A DNA stretch of 7,548 bases, from contig JAQVUB010000113.1 in assembly GCA_028699735.1 (NCBI GenBank), forward strand, positions 1 to 7,548, in the 5' to 3' direction. The notes under the pieces were generated by a model, which saw only the letters and a program-made list of their open reading frames with translations, searched no databases and had not been told where the DNA came from. A program made the position numbers and the translations under genes. This document shows, one piece after another, positions 1-5,872 of the stretch (positions within the stretch are counted from its first letter, which is position 1; every line of letters starts with the position of its first letter). This stretch comes from Lentisphaeria bacterium. Its GTDB lineage: Bacteria; Verrucomicrobiota; Lentisphaeria; Oligosphaerales; Oligosphaeraceae.

Positions 1-269
1 AAAATGGTTGACCTCATTTCCTTCGTTTCCGGATTCATCTGCTGACGGACGTAATAAACATCCCGAAGTATCGGATAAGCCGATCCCGCTTTTTCCATTT
101 TCCCGAAAAAATACTGGCCGTTGTTCAGAAGAACGGACTGATATTCCGTGGTGAAAGCGAAATTTTCTTTCGTGCCGCCCTGCCTGTCACATCCCGAGAA
201 AAGCGCCATTGCACCCATCAATAGAACCGCAACCACAAACAATCCTGCACGATTTCTTTTGTTTCCCAT
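1..269 (-). CDS. Putative lipoprotein, 3' end outside window (partial)
   Basis: Reading down from 269 gives 89 uninterrupted codons to the window edge. The start is MGNKRNR, followed by a hydrophobic stretch (residues 10-24) and LFSGC with Cys27: a lipoprotein signal peptide cleaved by signal peptidase II before Cys27. Phe at -3 is less usual than Leu; Asp28 at +2 would favour inner-membrane retention under the enterobacterial Lol rule, which may not hold here. The mature part contains LNNGQYFFGKMEK (about 49-61) and DVYYVRQQMNPETKE (about 70-84). This pattern recalls a conserved uncharacterised bacterial family, but I cannot name it and assign no function. Start chosen because AAGGAG (281-276) lies 6 bases upstream of this ATG; the in-frame ATG at 275 abuts the Shine-Dalgarno and the one at 284 has none. 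It is 116 bases downstream of the TPR gene and may have its own promoter. The 3' end is outside the window. Confidence 0.8.
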   Translation of the reverse strand, partial: MGNKRNRAGLFVVAVLLMGAMALFSGCDRQGGTKENFAFTTEYQSVLLNNGQYFFGKMEKAGSAYPILRDVYYVRQQMNPETKEMRSTI

Positions 270-275
270 TTTCAT

Positions 276-281
276 CTCCTT
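276..281 (-). promoter_or_regulatory. Shine-Dalgarno site of the lipoprotein gene
   Basis: AAGGAG on the minus strand, 6 bases before the ATG at 269. It decides between three in-frame ATGs (284, 275, 269) in favour of 269. Confidence 0.7.
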
Positions 282-320
282 CATTCATTTTTTCAAACAG
301 CAAAATGCACCTTGCCGACC

Positions 321-342
321 GCGTCTCTTCATCAAAGAGCGC
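321..342 (-). other. Small hairpin in the gap before the lipoprotein gene
   Basis: Minus-strand transcript would fold CTCTT (329-325) against AAGAG (339-335) with a 5-base loop, extended by three G-C pairs (321-323 with 340-342) past one bulged base at 324. There is no U-tract on its 3' side, so it is not a convincing intrinsic terminator. It would lie in the 5' leader of the lipoprotein transcript if the promoter at 350-376 is used. Confidence 0.35.
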
Positions 343-349
343 GATGTTC

Positions 350-376
350 AATATATGAAAGCAAACAGACTGTCAA
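350..376 (-). promoter_or_regulatory. Candidate sigma-70 promoter for the lipoprotein gene
   Basis: The minus strand carries an exact -35 hexamer TTGACA (376-371) and a -10-like TATATT (355-350, one mismatch to TATAAT). The spacer is 15 bases, shorter than the optimal 17, so the promoter would be weak or need an activator. A 17-base spacer would use TATTGA, a poorer -10. It starts 10 bases past the stop codon of the upstream TPR gene, in the only gap over 100 bases between genes of the window, which fits a separate transcription start for the lipoprotein. Confidence 0.4.
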
Positions 377-385
377 ACAAGATTG

Positions 386-2554
386 TCAGCGGCACAATCC
401 TCCGTTATTTGCAGCTTTCAATAATTTGCAATTCCCCAATGCACATGCTTTTTGAGCATCGCGACAGCCGGAGATGTTGTCGCCCTGTTTTAAATAAACA
501 AATCCCCTGTTAAAGTAGGCATCTGCGTCGCCCGGTTTAATGGCGATCGCCCTGCTGTAATCCTCAATCGCCTGCCTGACATTGCCGAGGCCGGCATATG
601 CATTACCCCTGTTTCTATAGGCCATTGCCTCATCCGGTTTGATTTCGATCGCCTTGTTTAAATCCTCAACCGCCTGCCGGTAATTGCCGAGGGCGCCATA
701 TGCGGCGCCCCTGTTCATATAGGCATCGACATAGTTGGCGTTGATTTCGATCGCCTTGTTTAAATCCTCAATCGCCTGCCGGTAATTGCCAAGGCCTTTA
801 TAGGCAACACCCCTGTTGCCATAGGCCATTGCCTCATCCGGTTTGATTTCGATCGCCCGGTTGTAATCCTCAATCGCCTGCCTGACATTGCCGAGGCCTT
901 TATAGGCATTACCCCTGTTGCTGAAGGCCATTGCCTCATTCGGTTTGATTCCGATCGCCCGGTTGTAATCCTCAATCGCCTGCCGGTAATTGCCGAGGCC
1001 TTTATAGGCGGCACCCCTGTTGCTATATGCATCCGCATAATCCGGTTTTATCTCAATCGCCTTGTTTAAATCCTCGATCGCCTGCCGGTAGTTGCCGCGA
1101 TCATTATAAACGGCGCCCCTGTTATTGTAGATGACCCAATTATGATCAGTCACTTTCAAAGTATGATCATACAAGGCAACACTGTCCTGCCAATACCCGA
1201 CCTGCGTCCATGTTTTGACGGACAGGCCCAAAACGATCAAGGCGGATAATGCCAAAAGGGTTTCTTTCCGATACCGCCATTTTTTCAAGAGTTCAGGCAC
1301 ACCCCATGCCGCCATGACAAACAGCCCGATCAGCGAAATATAAGAATAGCGGTCCGCCATGGCCTGAGAGCCGGCCTGCACGATGCCGATAACCGGCACC
1401 AGTGTGCCAAGATACCACAGCCAGCCTGTCGCGAGATAAGGCGATTTCTTTGCCCGCCGGATAACGGCCAGGGTTATGACAACAAGCAGCAATACCGACC
1501 CCAAAACCTGCCAAAGAATCACTCCCAATGGATGAGGGTAAAAGATTGCCAGATTACTCGGCCAGATCATTTTTCCAATATATGCGATGTAGGAAACAAA
1601 GGCATTCCCGATACGGACACCCAGTGGCAACGCTGCAGTGGATTCAACAGCTCCTGCACTTTGTGCGGCGAAATATGTTATGACACTTGAAAGGATGGCC
1701 AGAACAAAAAGCGGGACCTTTTCCCGCAGCAACGGATAGATTCGCGACCATTTGTATTCGGGATTGGTTGACTTCTTGACTTCCATTGGCTGCTTGACCG
1801 CTGCAACTTGCTTCTTTTTAGAGTTCTTCTTTTGTTTGTCAGAAGCCACAGAATTCAATGCTTCAGTCTGAACCCTGTCATTCGGTTTTATTTCCGAAAA
1901 ACGCCGCAGGGGCCAGAAATCCAGAAGCAGCAGAACAAATGGAAGAGTGATCAGCATGGGTTTCGCAAGCAGACCCAGAACGAAGAAAAGAACAACAAAA
2001 ACATATCGCTTCAATCCCGGAGATTCCACATAATAGCTGTACGCTCCCATGGTAAGCATCCAGAAGAAAGTGGAAAGAACGTCCTTGCGCTCTGCTATCC
2101 AGGCCACGGACTCCACATGAAGGGGATGGAGCGCAAACAGACAAGCTACAAAGGCACTGGGCCATAGTGATTTGGTCATTCGGCGCAGAACCAGAAAAAG
2201 GAGAAGCGTGTTGACCACATGGAAGAGAAGATTGATCAGGTGATAACCTTGGGGGTTGAGGCCGAAGAGTTCATAGTCAAGCATCCATGAAAGCCATGTT
2301 AATGGATGCCAATGGCCACTCAACTTTGCTAATTGAGGAGAAAAGGCCGCTTTGATACTGTCCACGTTCAGACCGGATTGCACGGCAGCATTTCGATACA
2401 CATAGAGACCATCATCCATGTTGATAAAGCCGCAGTCCCTGAGCTGCCAGAAGGCTGCAACCGTGAGAATCGCCAGGGCCAGGCAAATCAGGATCGGAAT
2501 CAATTTCTTCTGTTGGGCTGCGTCCGGGCTGAAAGTTTCTTTTGATGTTGTCAT
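386..2554 (-). CDS. TMTC-like GT-C membrane protein with 6-7 TPRs (paralogue B)
   Basis: 722-residue multi-pass membrane protein, probably a GT-C-type glycosyltransferase using a polyprenyl-phosphate sugar donor, with an extracytoplasmic TPR domain. Seen: first membrane helix about 18-36; INMDDGLY with Asp47-Asp48 in the first loop, where GT-C enzymes keep catalytic acidic residues; HWHPLTW (81-87); HPLHVESVAW (143-152) then ERKD (155-158); a Lys-rich, presumably cytoplasmic loop (239-261); AFVSYIAYIGKMIWP (318-332), the region matching the DUF1736 part of TMTC proteins; ADRYSYI (400-406); further helices to about 447. Residues 472-675 are six consecutive 34-residue TPRs, followed by a degenerate seventh with four cysteines (697, 704, 709, 721). 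Start ATG 2554 sits 8 bases after the stop of paralogue A; a GGA lies within TAGCGGAAACAATG, so translational coupling is likely. Eukaryotic TMTC1-4 O-mannosylate cadherins (CAZy GT105). Substrate here is unknown; a non-catalytic scaffold role is possible. Confidence 0.85.
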   Translation of the reverse strand: MTTSKETFSPDAAQQKKLIPILICLALAILTVAAFWQLRDCGFINMDDGLYVYRNAAVQSGLNVDSIKAAFSPQLAKLSGHWHPLTWLSWMLDYELFGLNPQGYHLINLLFHVVNTLLLFLVLRRMTKSLWPSAFVACLFALHPLHVESVAWIAERKDVLSTFFWMLTMGAYSYYVESPGLKRYVFVVLFFVLGLLAKPMLITLPFVLLLLDFWPLRRFSEIKPNDRVQTEALNSVASDKQKKNSKKKQVAAVKQPMEVKKSTNPEYKWSRIYPLLREKVPLFVLAILSSVITYFAAQSAGAVESTAALPLGVRIGNAFVSYIAYIGKMIWPSNLAIFYPHPLGVILWQVLGSVLLLVVITLAVIRRAKKSPYLATGWLWYLGTLVPVIGIVQAGSQAMADRYSYISLIGLFVMAAWGVPELLKKWRYRKETLLALSALIVLGLSVKTWTQVGYWQDSVALYDHTLKVTDHNWVIYNNRGAVYNDRGNYRQAIEDLNKAIEIKPDYADAYSNRGAAYKGLGNYRQAIEDYNRAIGIKPNEAMAFSNRGNAYKGLGNVRQAIEDYNRAIEIKPDEAMAYGNRGVAYKGLGNYRQAIEDLNKAIEINANYVDAYMNRGAAYGALGNYRQAVEDLNKAIEIKPDEAMAYRNRGNAYAGLGNVRQAIEDYSRAIAIKPGDADAYFNRGFVYLKQGDNISGCRDAQKACALGNCKLLKAANNGGLCR
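389..529 (-). other. Cysteine-bearing C-terminal cap of paralogue B
   Basis: The last 47 residues form a degenerate seventh TPR (helix A FNRGFVYLKQGD recognisable) ending in a short segment with Cys697, Cys704, Cys709 and Cys721. The corresponding end of paralogue A has the same layout but no cysteine. If the TPR domain is periplasmic, as the TMTC topology predicts, two disulfides are possible; this is inference. Confidence 0.5.
530..1141 (-). repeat. Six tandem 102-base repeats encoding TPRs
   Basis: Six in-frame units of exactly 102 bases (34 codons), each encoding the pattern xxxAYxNRGxAYxGLGNxRQAIEDxNxAIEIKPx. Units (high to low coordinate): 1141-1040, 1039-938, 937-836, 835-734, 733-632, 631-530. 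Units 3 (836-937) and 6 (530-631) are especially alike: both encode EAMA..NRGNAY.GLGNVRQAIEDY and share an exact 36-base block, whereas the other units have GNYRQA. Units 1/4 and 2/5 also resemble each other in their second helices. This points to a three-unit, 306-base higher-order duplication. Confidence 0.85.
1142..2554 (-). repeat. Downstream copy of a ~1.4 kb tandem gene duplication
   Basis: The membrane-domain half of paralogue B aligns collinearly with 2908-4314 of paralogue A, with a net difference of two codons. Positions 2511-2550 are identical to 4271-4310, and a 60-base stretch compared by eye (1261-1320 with 3027-3086) differs at about 9 positions. The copies lie in direct orientation with an offset of 1760-1766 bases. 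No insertion sequence or terminal repeats flank them, so an old tandem duplication followed by divergence is the simplest reading. Confidence 0.85.
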
Positions 2555-2562
2555 TGTTTCCG

Positions 2563-4314
2563 CTACCAGCTTATCCCTTCGTTTTTTAAAAAGTTCTTCG
2601 CGCGTTCGCTGCCGAGCTTTGCCGCTATTTTAAAATCATTGATTGAAAGATTTATGTCGCCAAGCCGGGCATATGCGGCACCTCTGTTGATATAAGCATC
2701 TTCATAATCCGGCTTTATCTCAATCGCCTTGTTATAATCCTCAATCGCTTTCCGGTAATTGCCGAGGTCATAATAGGCATGACCTCTATTATAATAAGCA
2801 TTTGCCCGGCCCATTATTTCAATCTCTCTGCTAAAATCCTCAATCGCCTGCCGGTAATTACCGAGGCCGGCATAGGCAATACCCCTGTTATTATAAGCGA
2901 GCCAATTATGATCAGTCACTTTCAAGGCGTGATCATACAAGGTAATGTTGTTCTGCCAGTGTCCGACCTGCGTCCATGTCTTAATGGACAGGCTCAAAAT
3001 GATCAAGGCAGCTAATGCCAAAAGGGTTTCTTTTCGATATGGCCATTGCTTCAAGAGATCCGGCACACCCCATGCCACCATGAGAAATAACCCTGTCAGA
3101 GGGATATACGTGTATCGGTCCGCCATGGCCTGAGGGCCGGCCTGTACGATGCCGACAACAGGCACCAGTGTGCCCAGATACCACAGCCAGCCCGTCGCGA
3201 GATAAGGCGATTTCTTTGCCCGCCAGATAACGGCCAGGGTTATGGCAACAAGCAGCAATACCGATCCCAAAACCTGCCAAAGAATCACTCCCAATGGATG
3301 AGGATAAAAGATGGCCAGATTAATCGGCCAGATCATCTTTCCAATATATGTAATGTAGGAAACAAAGGCATTCCCGATACGAACACCCAGAATAATGACA
3401 TTCGAGTGGACAGCTTCTGCACTTTGCGCGGCAAGGTATGTTACAATAATCGAAAGGATTGCCAGAATGAAAAGTGGAACTTTTTCCCACAGCAGAGGAT
3501 AGATCCTTGACCATGAATATTCGGAAGCGGACGATTTCTTTATTTCCAATTGTTGCTTGACTTCTGCAACTTGCTTTGTTTTAGATTTCTTTTTTTGTTT
3601 GTCCGAAGTAGCAGACTTCAATCCTTCAGTCTGAACTTTGGGATTTGATTTAATTTCCGAAAAACGCTGCAGGGGCCAGAAATCCAGAAGCAGCAGGACA
3701 AAAGGAAGGGTGATCAGCATGGGTTTCGACAACAGACCCACAACAAAAAACAGCAGGACAAAAACATATCGCTTCCATCCCGGAGATTCCACATAATAGC
3801 TGTATGCTCCCAGGGTGAGCATCCAGAAAAAAGTGGAAAGAACATCCTTGCGCTCTGTGACCCAGGCGACAGACTCCACATGAAGGGGATGGATGGCAAA
3901 CAGACAAGCTACAAAGGCACTGGGCCAGAGTCTCTTGGTCATCCGGCGCAGAACCAGAAAAAGAAGAAGCGTGTTCACCACATGGAAAAGAAGGTTGATC
4001 AGGTGATAACCTGTGGGGTTGAGGCCAAAGAGTTCATAGTCAAGCATCAGGGACAGCCAGGTTAAGGGGTGCCAATGGCCTACCTTCGCCAATTCGGAAG
4101 AAAAGGCCTGTACGATACTGTTCGCATTCAGGCCGGTTTGCACAGTAGCATTTTCATACACGTAATTATTGTCGTCATAATTAATAAAGCCGCAGTTCTT
4201 GAGCTGCAAGAAGGCTGCAGCCGTCAGGATTGCCAGGGCAAGGCAAATCAACGCAGGAATCCAGTTTTTATGTTGGGCTGCGTCCGGGCTGAAAGTTTCT
4301 TTTGATGTTGACAT
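2563..4314 (-). CDS. TMTC-like GT-C membrane protein with 3 TPRs (paralogue A)
   Basis: 583-residue paralogue of the next gene and the probable second GT-C/TPR transferase. It keeps INYDD (Asp47-Asp48), HWHPLTW, HPLHVESVAW with TERKD, the Lys-rich loop, AFVSYITYIGKMIWP and ADRYTYIP, so the putative catalytic and structural motifs are intact in both copies. The C-terminal part from Asn470 has only three TPRs (470-503, 504-536, 537-570); the second is 33 residues, one short of canonical, at the IEIMGRANAY junction. The C-terminal cap has no cysteine. Start: ATG 4314 is preferred because MSTSKETFSPDAAQ then aligns end to end with MTTSKETFSPDAAQ of the paralogue. A TTG at 4335 would add seven unmatched residues and has GGA directly against it. 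Shine-Dalgarno for 4314 is weak (AAGAAAG about 11 bases upstream). The stop is 8 bases before the next start. Acceptor and sugar are unknown. Confidence 0.85.
   Translation of the reverse strand: MSTSKETFSPDAAQHKNWIPALICLALAILTAAAFLQLKNCGFINYDDNNYVYENATVQTGLNANSIVQAFSSELAKVGHWHPLTWLSLMLDYELFGLNPTGYHLINLLFHVVNTLLLFLVLRRMTKRLWPSAFVACLFAIHPLHVESVAWVTERKDVLSTFFWMLTLGAYSYYVESPGWKRYVFVLLFFVVGLLSKPMLITLPFVLLLLDFWPLQRFSEIKSNPKVQTEGLKSATSDKQKKKSKTKQVAEVKQQLEIKKSSASEYSWSRIYPLLWEKVPLFILAILSIIVTYLAAQSAEAVHSNVIILGVRIGNAFVSYITYIGKMIWPINLAIFYPHPLGVILWQVLGSVLLLVAITLAVIWRAKKSPYLATGWLWYLGTLVPVVGIVQAGPQAMADRYTYIPLTGLFLMVAWGVPDLLKQWPYRKETLLALAALIILSLSIKTWTQVGHWQNNITLYDHALKVTDHNWLAYNNRGIAYAGLGNYRQAIEDFSREIEIMGRANAYYNRGHAYYDLGNYRKAIEDYNKAIEIKPDYEDAYINRGAAYARLGDINLSINDFKIAAKLGSERAKNFLKNEGISW
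2908..4314 (-). repeat. Upstream copy of the ~1.4 kb tandem gene duplication
   Basis: Partner of 1142-2554: membrane-domain coding half of paralogue A, ending just before the first TPR (Asn470 codon at 2907-2905). Most divergence by eye is in the Lys-rich loop and in the short segment before the VRIGNAFVSY motif, where there is a one-residue indel. Confidence 0.85.
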
Positions 4315-4347
4315 TGTTATTTGTTCTTTCTTCAATCCAAAAAATTA

Positions 4348-5109
4348 TCATTTGTTTCGGCATTGAATGATCAATGAGCCGGCTATTTCTTTGAGGATGG
4401 GCACTTTTTCAATGACGGATGTCAATTGTCCGGCAATGCCCAAAAACGATTTCGGAATCGCAGGGTGCATGAAGTCGAAGGGGACAACAACAATATCCTT
4501 AAAACCGCAATCGCGAAGTTTCCCGGCGATTCCCCACCGGAAAAAAGCCGTCTCATCGGGGGAATCTCCCGCCCTGCGTTTGATGGCCGGCACATTCTTG
4601 ATCAGGGCCACTTGCGGATTCATCATATTCGGTTCCGTAAACATGATCCCGCCCCCGGGCTTCAATATCCGTGAAAATTCTTTCAAGGCCAAATCCACTT
4701 CCAGATGATGAAGTGAAGAACTGCCGACAATGAAGTCAAAAGTGTCCGGCTCGAACTTGGTTTCATAGGCATTGCCCACAACAAATTCGACATTTGCGGC
4801 ATGGACACGCTCCTTCGCTTTCTTAATCAAGATATCTGAAATGTCAATTGCAACTATGGCGTTGTCTGTAGCGGCCAGTTCCTTTGTGAACAAACCTGTG
4901 CCGCAGCCGATCTCCAGAACAAGACCTCTGTTGTTGCCGATGAAATCGCTGAAAAGCCTGCATCTTCTGGCCCACCGCAACTTCCCGGCGGGCGACGACC
5001 AGTTCCATATCTCTTCGCCATGTTCCTTAATATATTCACCGTGGCGAATTTCATTCAATATTCGTTTGTCATCAGCCAAGATTGATTCCTTTAATGGTTT
5101 CATGAGCAT
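4348..5109 (-). CDS. Class I SAM-dependent methyltransferase
   Basis: 253-residue soluble Rossmann-fold methyltransferase of the Methyltransf_11/25 type. Motif I VLEIGCGTG is at 64-72; the acidic ribose-binding end of strand 2 is Asp89 in VAIDIS (86-91); VGNAYE (111-116) is the adenine-side region; FDFIVGSSSLHHL (124-136) is motif II with the common S-LHH ending; LKPGGG (149-154) is motif III. The C-terminal third (from about 185) contains the RWGIAGKLRDCGF segment usual in this group, then a moderately hydrophobic tail without a clear membrane helix. The methyl acceptor cannot be read from the sequence; between an FkbM enzyme and two glycosyltransferase-like proteins, a sugar or lipid-linked sugar is the best guess. 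It starts 12 bases after the FkbM stop. ATG 5109 and ATG 5103 are both possible starts; neither has a good Shine-Dalgarno, which suggests coupling to the upstream gene. Confidence 0.88.
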   Translation of the reverse strand: MLMKPLKESILADDKRILNEIRHGEYIKEHGEEIWNWSSPAGKLRWARRCRLFSDFIGNNRGLVLEIGCGTGLFTKELAATDNAIVAIDISDILIKKAKERVHAANVEFVVGNAYETKFEPDTFDFIVGSSSLHHLEVDLALKEFSRILKPGGGIMFTEPNMMNPQVALIKNVPAIKRRAGDSPDETAFFRWGIAGKLRDCGFKDIVVVPFDFMHPAIPKSFLGIAGQLTSVIEKVPILKEIAGSLIIQCRNK

Positions 5110-5121
5110 CAGTATTGCTAT

Positions 5122-5859
5122 TCAAATCAAATCGGTCTTTTTTGCCGCAAAGTCTATATAAAACCATTTATCCTCAGCGTATGATGAATAATCTTTGATT
5201 TCAACTTTCGAGAGGACCTCAACATCGAACCCCGCGCGTTTCACTTCCGATAAATAGATTTCCGCGGATGCGCCTGCTTTCTTTAAACAGTAAGGCGATA
5301 ATTCGCTGATCATGAACATTTCCCTGGAACGGGCGATGACTTTCTTCATCCCTCTGAATACATGGCACTCATAGCCCTGCACATCCATTTTAACAAAACC
5401 GACACCGTCCTTCTCACCCTGGAGATAATCATCCAGCGACACAATTTTGACGGCAATTTTTTCCCTTGACTCTCCATTGTCGTAAACCTGATGATCGATG
5501 TTCATTTCTGACGATTTATAAAGGCATGCAACGCCGCTTTTCTCTCCGCAGGCAACATTTGCCGGTTTTACGTTGGTCAGATTCTTTGTCAATCGCTTAA
5601 GAAATTTAAAATTATCTTCATCAGGCTCAAAGGCGTAAACGGTCCCTTCCCTGCCAACCAGTTTAGACAGGAAGATCGTATAAAAACCAATATTGGCGCC
5701 AATATCCAGCACCTTCATTCCCGGTTTTACGTGCGTTTTTATAAGCCTGATCTTATCCCGGTCGGACCAGTATTTGTATGCAAAATAGATCGGCCGATAG
5801 ATGGGGAAGCACGATTTATACAATCGATTGAACAATATAAAGACATTAATCATGTTCAT
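5122..5859 (-). CDS. FkbM-family SAM-dependent methyltransferase
   Basis: 245-residue methyltransferase of the FkbM family, whose characterised members O-methylate hydroxyls of sugars and polyketides (FkbM itself acts in FK506 synthesis). Motif I VLDIGANIGFYT spans 50-61; VYAFEPD (74-80) carries the acidic residue at the end of strand 2; FVKMDVQGYE (155-164) is the diagnostic FkbM strand-4 motif, the K-D-GxE pattern; SLDDYL (141-146) precedes it as usual. Length is normal. The N-terminal 30 residues are aromatic and hydrophobic but broken by charged residues, so no clear membrane anchor. By eye this gene is more AT-rich than the fusion gene upstream, for example around 5581-5640, which may reflect a different origin. 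It lies 13 bases after the fusion gene stop; ATGs at 5859 and 5853 are both possible, without a clear Shine-Dalgarno. A role in methylating the glycan built by the cluster is inference. Confidence 0.9.
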   Translation of the reverse strand: MNMINVFILFNRLYKSCFPIYRPIYFAYKYWSDRDKIRLIKTHVKPGMKVLDIGANIGFYTIFLSKLVGREGTVYAFEPDEDNFKFLKRLTKNLTNVKPANVACGEKSGVACLYKSSEMNIDHQVYDNGESREKIAVKIVSLDDYLQGEKDGVGFVKMDVQGYECHVFRGMKKVIARSREMFMISELSPYCLKKAGASAEIYLSEVKRAGFDVEVLSKVEIKDYSSYAEDKWFYIDFAAKKTDLI

Positions 5860-5872
5860 CTATTTTCGCCGA

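Noticed and set aside
321..342. Intrinsic terminator after the TPR gene
   Set aside because: The hairpin has a bulge and is not followed by a U-tract on the minus strand.
148..513. Plus-strand open frame of 121 codons
   Set aside because: It spans the antisense of the lipoprotein start, the gap and the end of the TPR gene, with no Shine-Dalgarno or family pattern.
760..1038. Alternative minus-strand frame rich in repeats
   Set aside because: Out-of-frame shadow of the 102-base TPR repeats: 102 is a multiple of three, so all frames stay open and repetitive.
530..1141. Regularly spaced repeats as a possible CRISPR array
   Set aside because: The units are contiguous, 102 bases long, in frame and encode TPRs; there are no unique spacers.
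4315..4335. TTG at 4335 as the start of paralogue A
   Set aside because: It adds seven residues with no counterpart in the paralogue and has no properly spaced Shine-Dalgarno; ATG 4314 aligns exactly with the paralogue's start.
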